DNA from: Planctomycetota bacterium
GTDB lineage: Bacteria > Planctomycetota > MHYJ01 > JACQXL01
DNA length: 6,044 nt
Assembly: GCA_030018555.1 (NCBI GenBank)
Contig: JASEHY010000085.1
Location: 1 to 6,044 of the forward strand
Direction: 5' to 3'
The notes under the pieces were generated by a model that was given only the letters and a program-made list of their open reading frames with translations, was not told where the DNA came from and ran no database searches. Below are positions 1 to 5,239 of the stretch, piece by piece. Numbering within the stretch: position 1 is the first letter of the stretch; the number at the start of each line of letters is the position of its first letter. The position numbers were made by a program, and so were the translations under genes.

Positions 1-3
1 TTC

Positions 4-43
4 GTGGCGCCGACGGCTTGTCCTGACGCAGGAAGGGCGCCAC
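4..43. repeat. Nested inverted repeat at left edge
   Basis: Arms GTGGCGCC (4-11) and GGCGCCAC (36-43) pair perfectly and enclose a second small hairpin, TCCTG (21-25) with CAGGA (29-33). Its nine bases CTGACGCAG (23-31) also occur in the insert within the yggS-family gene (5554-5562), a short match that may be chance. The word TGGCGCCGA (5-13) recurs in the next hairpin (66-74), which suggests related units. No gene is visible in 1-106 and I see no convincing -35/-10 promoter there. Confidence 0.7.
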
Positions 44-53
44 TCAGGGTCTA

Positions 54-93
54 ACTCGCTGTAACTGGCGCCGATGTCGCCATAACAGCGAGT
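54..93. repeat. Two-tier hairpin just upstream of the outer-membrane protein gene
   Basis: Nine-base arms ACTCGCTGT (54-62) and ACAGCGAGT (85-93) enclose a second stem, TGGCG (66-70) with CGCCA (78-82), around a 7-base loop. The structure ends 2 bases before the ribosome binding site of the gene at 107, so in the mRNA it would form a 5' leader stem-loop. It could be a transcript-stabilising leader, a repeat unit, or a remnant of a terminator for an upstream gene. The T-run at 101-106 starts 7 bases after the stem, too far for a standard intrinsic terminator. Confidence 0.7.
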
Positions 94-95
94 AA

Positions 96-100
96 GAGGA
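96..100 (+). promoter_or_regulatory. Ribosome binding site for the outer-membrane protein gene
   Basis: GAGGA lies 6 bases before the ATG at 107, separated from it by six T residues. It fixes this ATG as the start and sits directly after the hairpin ending at 93. Confidence 0.75.
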
Positions 101-106
101 TTTTTT

Positions 107-1633
107 ATGAAAGTGGTAAGAATAATTGTGGGTACAGTGGTGTTAATGAGCATAATTGCAAACAGCCGACTGGGCGCCGAGGAATGGGTCATTTATGGTC
201 CGCGTGCAGAAGCAATGGGTGGTAGTTCTGTTGCAAGTCCGGAAGGAACAAACGCCCATTACTGGAACCCCGCAGCCACCGGAAAGCAAACCACTGTTGG
301 ACTTTATCTCTCTGGCGGACTTATTACCGCAGCGGAAGGTGATATCCTCTCCGCAGTTGATAAGGTCGGCCAAGCCAGAAGGAAAATAGATTGGGGTACT
401 GTCTTAGGTAAGATAAGTGGTGAAAGTACTCTTGACATTAACGAAGCCCAGCAACTGCTTCATTTCTTCTCTCTATCCGCATCACAATTTAATAAACAAG
501 GTCAGGGATTCATGGTTAATCCAGCAGCAGGTCTATCTCTCACTATAGGTCGGGTTACTGTCTTTGGTAATGTTTTTGCTTCTGCCAATTTAGACCCTGT
601 GGGTGATGACCAGAACCTCGCGGTTAATAAGGGTCCTTCTGCAATAACCAATACCGTAAAAACAGGAAACCCATTAGACCCTCTCGACCCCGCTTTCTAC
701 ATCCCTATATCTCCTGTAAGGAATACGGCTCTTGCGACTGATATAGCCGGGCGGGATTGGTGGATTTCCGGTGCCGGGAATGCCCTTGCTCAGGCGAATA
801 ATTTCATCTGGCTTGCTGAGCAAGGCGGTGCGGATACCTCTAACCCCGAAATCAATCAAATGCTAATCCTTATGGCACAGAACTTAGCCGGCGGAGTAGC
901 CACCATCCAGGACAACAAGACAGGCGTGATAATTAATGGGCTTATCCTTACAGAAATGGGTGTATCTTACAGTCAGCCACTGATGGGTGAAATGCTCAGG
1001 GTCGGTGCTAATTTCAAAATGATGGAAGGGCAGACCTATTATAAGAAAATTGATTATCAAAGCGTTAAGAACTCTGAAGATATGATGAAGGATGTAACAT
1101 CAAAGGAAAATATTAAGTCATCCTCCGCATTTGGCGTAGATGTTGGTGGGCGGCTTGTGCTTACCGATAAACTTCAGGTGGGCTTGGTTGCCAGAAATAT
1201 TAACAAGCCCGAGTTCTCTTATGCCGGCGGAAGTAAGGTTGCACTTGACCCGCAAATAAGAATGGGGGTTGCGAGTGAGATTGGCATCCCGATTCTCGGC
1301 CGGCTCTCTGTAGCAATGGATTATGATGTAACCAAAAACAAATCATCTCTCTTGGGCGGTTATAAATCACAGATGTTCGGTATGGGAGCTGAATTCAGCA
1401 CCCTGATGGGGTTTCTGAAAGTCCGTGCTGGCACTTATAGAAACCTTGCCTCAGACATGGCTGCACCAGTCTATACCGCTGGAGTAGGGATACAACTAAT
1501 TATCCTGAAAGTAGATGTAGCAGGCACATTTGCTAAAGAGAAGGCAAAGGTTGAAGCAGACGAGACCGGCGGTGGTGGTAAAGAAATTCCTCAACGGGTT
1601 GGGTTTTCTGCCTCTGTCTCATTAAAATTCTAA
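107..1633 (+). CDS. PorV/TraF-like outer-membrane beta-barrel protein
   Basis: This 508-residue protein is probably exported and inserted in the outer membrane. Residues 1-24 form a signal peptide: a basic start, a hydrophobic core and a plausible signal peptidase I site after Leu-Gly-Ala24. The mature N-terminus has the pattern GPRAEAMGGSSVASPEG followed by YWNPAA (residues 31-57). This is typical of the PorV/PorQ, UPF0164 and TraF_2-like relatives of the FadL/OmpP1 barrels. The C-terminal half alternates polar and hydrophobic stretches like beta strands and ends in Phe (SASVSLKF), as expected for a signal recognised by the BAM complex. It is longer than many PorV proteins, and residues about 75-330 are poorly recognisable. 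The start is set by GAGGA at 96-100. yidD follows on the same strand after 53 bases of repeat. In Bacteroidetes such proteins serve type IX secretion; in other phyla the role is unknown, and no other secretion gene is present here. Family assignment is fairly secure, function is not. Confidence 0.75.
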   Translation: MKVVRIIVGTVVLMSIIANSRLGAEEWVIYGPRAEAMGGSSVASPEGTNAHYWNPAATGKQTTVGLYLSGGLITAAEGDILSAVDKVGQARRKIDWGTVLGKISGESTLDINEAQQLLHFFSLSASQFNKQGQGFMVNPAAGLSLTIGRVTVFGNVFASANLDPVGDDQNLAVNKGPSAITNTVKTGNPLDPLDPAFYIPISPVRNTALATDIAGRDWWISGAGNALAQANNFIWLAEQGGADTSNPEINQMLILMAQNLAGGVATIQDNKTGVIINGLILTEMGVSYSQPLMGEMLRVGANFKMMEGQTYYKKIDYQSVKNSEDMMKDVTSKENIKSSSAFGVDVGGRLVLTDKLQVGLVARNINKPEFSYAGGSKVALDPQIRMGVASEIGIPILGRLSVAMDYDVTKNKSSLLGGYKSQMFGMGAEFSTLMGFLKVRAGTYRNLASDMAAPVYTAGVGIQLIILKVDVAGTFAKEKAKVEADETGGGGKEIPQRVGFSASVSLKF

Positions 1634-1635
1634 AA

Positions 1636-1689
1636 TAGCGTAGAGCATAGAGCGCGGAGTCCTTTTTACTCTACGCTACACGCTCTATG
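1636..1689. repeat. Interleaved inverted repeat filling the gap before yidD
   Basis: Two perfect inverted pairs overlap in topology. TAGCGTAGAG (1636-1645) pairs with CTCTACGCTA (1669-1678), and CATAGAGCG (1646-1654) pairs with CGCTCTATG (1681-1689). The order a-b-a'-b' is that of an H-type pseudoknot, or of a repeat unit inverted and rearranged. It fills essentially the whole gap between the two plus-strand genes, and its last three bases are the start codon of yidD. There is no T-tract after it, so it is not an ordinary terminator. Confidence 0.75.
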
Positions 1690-1893
1690 TTTATCATCTT
1701 CCTAATCAGGGCATACCAGTATTCTATTTCTCCGCTTCTCTCGGCGTCCTGTCGTTTTCAGCCAACCTGTTCAGAATATTTTATTGACGCAGTGAAGAAA
1801 AAAGGAACTCTTATAGGAAGTCTCCTTGGAATAAGACGACTTTTGAGATGTCATCCTCTGGGCGGTAAAGGTTACGACCCAGTGGATGTGTGA
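1687..1893 (+). CDS. yidD: Membrane protein insertion efficiency factor YidD
   Basis: This 68-residue protein is a complete YidD. The family consists of small membrane-associated proteins that help YidC and the Sec machinery insert inner-membrane proteins. The diagnostic features are a hydrophobic, amphipathic N-terminus (FIIFLIRAYQYSISPLL), the motif SCRFQPTCSEY with two cysteines, and RLLRCHPLGGKGYDPV near the end with the third cysteine. Length matches the usual 65-85 residues. ATG 1687 is the only usable start: upstream in frame there is no ATG, GTG or TTG before a TAG at 1648. No Shine-Dalgarno sequence lies in the 20 bases before it, which are palindromic repeat. yidD usually sits between rnpA and yidC; here neither is present. 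It ends 2 bases from the end of convergent ppdK. It may be co-transcribed with the upstream gene. Confidence 0.93.
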   Translation: MFIIFLIRAYQYSISPLLSASCRFQPTCSEYFIDAVKKKGTLIGSLLGIRRLLRCHPLGGKGYDPVDV

Positions 1894-1895
1894 GA

Positions 1896-4628
1896 TTACG
1901 TTTTACCTAAAGCAGCGTGTGCTGCGGCAAGCCGTGCTATCGCGACCCTGAATGGAGAGGCACTCACATAATCAAGCCCGCTAAAATGGCAGAATATTAC
2001 CGAGTCAGGGTCACCGCCATGCTCACCACAGATACCGACCTTTAGGGCTGGTCTTGTCTTTCTGCCTTTTTCGATAGTAATTTTAATCAATTGCCCCACG
2101 CCTTGGGTATCTATAGTAACAAACGGGTCTGAGGGAAGAATTTTATCATCCAGATACTGACGAATAAACCTGCCCGTATCATCGCGGGAGAATCCAAAGG
2201 TCATCTGCGTCAGGTCGTTGGTGCCGAAAGAGAAGAATTGTGCCTCATTGGCGATTTCATCTGCGCAAACAGCAGCACGAGGTACCTCTATCATTGTTCC
2301 GACCGTATATTTTATTTTTCTCCCAGTCTCTTTAGCGACATCATCGGCGACCCTATGGACAATGATTGCCTGATTCTTGAATTCATTGATATGCCCGACT
2401 AATGGTATCATAATTTCCGGTAGAACGGTTTTCCCTGAGCGAGCGACTTCTGTTGCCGCCTCAAAGATTGCCCGCGTCTGCATCTCGGTTATTTCCGGAT
2501 AAGTTATTCCTAATCTGCAACCACGATGTCCCATCATCGGGTTAAACTCGTGTAGTTCGTTAACGCGGGCAAGAAGACGCTCTTTCTCCGCTATACGTTG
2601 TACCCGCTCCGCCGCCGCCCCGAAGGGCGAGCCTCGCCAGAGGCGGGAAGCGGAAGCGAGGCGAGCGTCTTGCGTTGGGCGTTCTGCTTTTAATGTAGCA
2701 ATATCCACCATCAACTCTTCTCTTTTAGGTAAAAACTCATGTAAAGGCGGGTCAAGGGTTCTGATGGTGACCGGATACCCTTTCATCGTTTCAAACAACC
2801 CCTTAAAATCACTTCTCTGCAGGGGGAGTAATTTATTCAGTGCTTTTTGTCTATCTTCTCTGGTGGTTGCTAAAATCATTTCCTGCATAATAGGGAGCCG
2901 GTCTTCCGCAAAGAACATATGCTCGGTTCGGCAGAGTCCGATGCCTTCAGCGCCGAATTTCACAGCATATTCAGCGTCTCTGGGGATGTCAGCATTTGCC
3001 CTGACCTTGAGTCGTCTTATTTTATCCGCCCACGATAAAAGAAGAGCAAAATCACGATAAAGCGGAGCATCTTTTCCTTTTCGCTCCCCTTTAATTACCT
3101 GCATTATCTCTGATTCCACAGTAGGCACATTGCCTAAGAAGACCTCACCGCTTGTGCCATCAATAGAGATATGGTCACCCTCTTTAATAGTAATGTTACC
3201 GGCATAAAAGAGCCGTTGTTCTTCATCCACTTTTATTGCACTACAACCGACAATGCTTGGTTTCCCCATCTGTCTTCCCACTACTGCGGCGTGCGAGGTC
3301 ATTCCACCTGTGGCAGTCAATACACCCTGTGCTTTGTACATTCCGTGGATATCATCGGGAGAAGTTTCGCTGCGCACGAGCAAGGTTTGTTCTCCTTTAC
3401 CGGTCATTTCTACCACTTTATCAGGGTCAAAATAGACCTTGCCGGATGCTGCACCAGGTGAGGCATTCAGTCCCTTGGCAATCACCTTGAATCTGGAACG
3501 TTCTTTAGGGTCAAACATCGGATGCAGGAGTTGATTCAGTTGCAACGGTTCTACCCGACGAACCGCCTCTTCGGGCTTAATCAGTTTTTCCCTGACCATA
3601 TCAACCGCAATACGCACTGCCGCAAGTCCGGTTCGCTTACCGTTTCTGGTCTGTAACATATAGAGTTTACCATGTTCTATGGTGAACTCAAAATCTTGCA
3701 CATCCCGATAGTGTCGCTCTAATCGTGAAGTGATAGTTTTGAGTTGTCTAAATGCTTGAAGCATCTCTTTTGAGAGTTCGGCTATTGGTCTGGGAGTCCT
3801 GATGCCTGCGACAACATCTTCGCCCTGGGCATTGGTGAGATATTCGCCGTAAAATACCTTTTCACCTGTTGCCGGGTTCCTGGTGAACCCGACACCGGTA
3901 GCACAGTCTGTCCCAAGATTACCGAAGACCATCATCTGGATATTGACCGCTGTGCCGATGGTATGAGGAATCTTCTCTTCATTACGATAAGTAATCGCAC
4001 TGGGCTTATTCCATGATTTAAAGACCGCATCACGCGCCATCTCCAACTGCTTTATCGGGTCCTGCGGAAATGGTTGACCTGATTTCTCTTTAATGATTTC
4101 CTGATAGGCGCCAATCATTTCCGGACCGACATTCCATTCTCTTTTGACCGTATCAAACTCGGACCTATCAATTCCCAAAACCACATCACCGAACATCTCA
4201 AGTAATCGGCGATAGCAATCATATACAAAAGGTTCATTATTAGTAAGTTTAATTAGATATTCTGCGGTTTTATCATTAAGCCCGAGGTTAAGAATCGTAT
4301 CCATCATTCCGGGCATAGAGAATTTGGAGCCGGAACGGACTGAGACAAGAAGCGGGTTAGCCGGGTCGCCGAACCTTTTGCCGGAAACATCCTCTAATTT
4401 CCTGACATAGCGAAGAAATTCTTTCTGGAGTTTGAGAGGGAATTTTTTGTTGTTAGCATAAAAGGTACGGCAGACATCGGTGGCGATGGTAAAACCCGGA
4501 GGCACTGGGAGCCCCAATCTTGCCATCTCGGCAAGATTAGCACCCTTACCGCCGAGAATATCCTTCATCTTCGCAGAACCTTCGGCCCGATTAGCACCAA
4601 AGAAAAAGAAAGACTTCTTGCTTTTCAT
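1896..4628 (-). CDS. ppdK: Pyruvate, phosphate dikinase
   Basis: This 910-residue protein catalyses the reversible conversion of ATP, phosphate and pyruvate to AMP, pyrophosphate and phosphoenolpyruvate in the cytoplasm. All three domains are intact. The ATP-grasp N-terminus has GGKGANLAEM (26-35), VSVRSGSKFSMPGMMDT (95-111) and LQTRNGKR with Arg328. The swivelling phosphohistidine domain has GGMTSHAAVV with His446. The C-terminal PEP/pyruvate TIM barrel has Arg567 (GLCRTEH), Arg623 (IRTLDPP), Glu781 (MIEVPR), GTNDLTQ and Cys867 (GICGEHGG). Compared with the Clostridium symbiosum residues as I recall them (Arg561, Arg617, Glu745, Cys831), the offset is +6 up to Arg623 and +36 from Glu781. About 30 residues are therefore extra in between, matching the repeat insert at residues about 647-676. 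The start ATG overlaps the stop of the lipoprotein gene (ATGA), which suggests translational coupling. Family members serve gluconeogenesis or pyrophosphate-linked glycolysis; the direction used here cannot be told. Confidence 0.97.
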   Translation of the reverse strand: MKSKKSFFFFGANRAEGSAKMKDILGGKGANLAEMARLGLPVPPGFTIATDVCRTFYANNKKFPLKLQKEFLRYVRKLEDVSGKRFGDPANPLLVSVRSGSKFSMPGMMDTILNLGLNDKTAEYLIKLTNNEPFVYDCYRRLLEMFGDVVLGIDRSEFDTVKREWNVGPEMIGAYQEIIKEKSGQPFPQDPIKQLEMARDAVFKSWNKPSAITYRNEEKIPHTIGTAVNIQMMVFGNLGTDCATGVGFTRNPATGEKVFYGEYLTNAQGEDVVAGIRTPRPIAELSKEMLQAFRQLKTITSRLERHYRDVQDFEFTIEHGKLYMLQTRNGKRTGLAAVRIAVDMVREKLIKPEEAVRRVEPLQLNQLLHPMFDPKERSRFKVIAKGLNASPGAASGKVYFDPDKVVEMTGKGEQTLLVRSETSPDDIHGMYKAQGVLTATGGMTSHAAVVGRQMGKPSIVGCSAIKVDEEQRLFYAGNITIKEGDHISIDGTSGEVFLGNVPTVESEIMQVIKGERKGKDAPLYRDFALLLSWADKIRRLKVRANADIPRDAEYAVKFGAEGIGLCRTEHMFFAEDRLPIMQEMILATTREDRQKALNKLLPLQRSDFKGLFETMKGYPVTIRTLDPPLHEFLPKREELMVDIATLKAERPTQDARLASASRLWRGSPFGAAAERVQRIAEKERLLARVNELHEFNPMMGHRGCRLGITYPEITEMQTRAIFEAATEVARSGKTVLPEIMIPLVGHINEFKNQAIIVHRVADDVAKETGRKIKYTVGTMIEVPRAAVCADEIANEAQFFSFGTNDLTQMTFGFSRDDTGRFIRQYLDDKILPSDPFVTIDTQGVGQLIKITIEKGRKTRPALKVGICGEHGGDPDSVIFCHFSGLDYVSASPFRVAIARLAAAHAALGKT
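2601..2690 (-). repeat. In-frame palindromic insert within ppdK
   Basis: This block of about 90 bases is much richer in GC than the surrounding gene and encodes about 30 residues (about 647-676, running from ERPTQDAR to AAAERVQR) rich in Ala, Arg and Ser. It lies between Arg623 and the NPMMGHRG motif, where the family normally has a variable helical linker. Module 1 (2603-2629) contains a hairpin, CGCCC (2616-2620) with GGGCG (2625-2629), which reads C(UUCG)G in the ppdK mRNA. Next comes CGCCAGAGGCG (2635-2645), then module 2 (2647-2666), then module 3 (2664-2686). GCCTCGC (2631-2637) pairs with GCGAGGC (2656-2662). Modules 1 and 2 recur exactly, inverted, at 5964-5990 and 5926-5945; module 3 recurs at 20/23 identity, inverted, at 5559-5581. 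Exact ends are uncertain by a few bases. Confidence 0.85.
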
Positions 4629-5203
4629 TTATAATAGACATCCTCATCTTCCTGCGGAAGACCGAGGACTCCTGCCAGAGTAAAATCTATGCGCCATCCA
4701 TTATCCTCATACACAAAGATAAATTCTTTCTGATACTGCGTGGGGTATTTCCAGTGTTCCATCAATACCTTTGCTTTTTGTATTATTCGGGCAGAGGGTA
4801 TTTTTGCTTCATCAGGGGAAACTGCAGAGTTCTCAGAGGGTTTTGACCCCGTCCCTACCCCTTTCTGTGGTTCAGGTGGAAGTTTGGACGGAGTGGTGAC
4901 AGTTTCAGTAAAATACTTTACATCTTTAACCCGCCATGTAACGATAACATCTTTGATAAGCACTCCAAACATAGTCCATTCAAACATCATCTTAAAATGG
5001 CTGAAAGGATAGCGATTGCGGGTATCTTTAGTTAAGCAGTGATATGCGGTAGCGTAATTGCTCTCTTCTAATGATGTTTTTATTATACGCAGGGTCTCTT
5101 CGGGTGAGGTCCGAGGCACACCGGTATCTTTCGGCGGGCAGGAAGCACCTTGTAAGAAAAAGACCAGCATCCCGATAATAATGACCCTTTTTACTATTCG
5201 CAT
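4625..5203 (-). CDS. Putative lipoprotein of unknown function
   Basis: I do not recognise a named family for this 192-residue protein. Its N-terminus is basic then hydrophobic (MRIVKRVIIIGMLVFF) and leads to LQGASC, a loose lipobox with Cys22. It is therefore probably lipidated and anchored on the periplasmic side of a membrane. After that come SPEETLRIIKTSLEESNYATAYHCLT and, near the end, FVYEDNGWRIDF. A helix pair describing an accumulating load followed by a strand ending in GWRIDF is reminiscent of NTF2-like or DUF4878-like lipoproteins, but this is only a pattern impression. Residues about 108-135 are rich in Pro, Ser, Gly and Lys and look disordered. A strong ribosome binding site precedes the ATG at 5203. 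Its stop overlaps the ppdK start by 4 bases and it begins 36 bases after the end of the yggS-family gene. Coding status is secure; the lipobox is imperfect (Gly at -3) and function is unknown. Confidence 0.85.
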   Translation of the reverse strand: MRIVKRVIIIGMLVFFLQGASCPPKDTGVPRTSPEETLRIIKTSLEESNYATAYHCLTKDTRNRYPFSHFKMMFEWTMFGVLIKDVIVTWRVKDVKYFTETVTTPSKLPPEPQKGVGTGSKPSENSAVSPDEAKIPSARIIQKAKVLMEHWKYPTQYQKEFIFVYEDNGWRIDFTLAGVLGLPQEDEDVYYK

Positions 5204-5209
5204 CTACAC

Positions 5210-5216
5210 ACCTCCT
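5210..5216 (-). promoter_or_regulatory. Strong ribosome binding site for the lipoprotein gene
   Basis: On the minus strand AGGAGGT precedes the ATG at 5203 with a 6-base gap. This near-perfect match to the anti-Shine-Dalgarno sequence fixes the start. It may also drive ppdK through the 4-base overlap, because ppdK's own upstream GAGG is about 13 bases from its ATG, further than usual. Confidence 0.85.
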
Positions 5217-5239
5217 GTCTGCTCTTATTACTGCAGTTA

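Noticed and set aside
54..106. Intrinsic terminator formed by the hairpin and the T-run at 101-106
   Set aside because: Seven bases separate the stem from the T-run and they hold the ribosome binding site, so the leader role is more likely.
143..373. Open frame of 76 codons on the minus strand
   Set aside because: It lies antisense within the outer-membrane protein gene, has no family resemblance and no ribosome binding site.
1636..1680. Intrinsic terminator after the outer-membrane protein gene
   Set aside because: The only T-run (1663-1667) is in the loop, not after the stem, and yidD follows directly.
2601..2690. Insertion sequence or transposon fragment
   Set aside because: There is no transposase coding sequence and no clear terminal repeats; the block is a short, stop-free palindromic unit.
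3171..3490. Three overlapping plus-strand open frames opposite ppdK
   Set aside because: They are antisense to the conserved phosphohistidine domain of ppdK and their translations have no domain-like character.
4740..5012. Plus-strand open frame of 90 codons
   Set aside because: It is antisense to the lipoprotein gene, which has a strong ribosome binding site and operon spacing in its favour.
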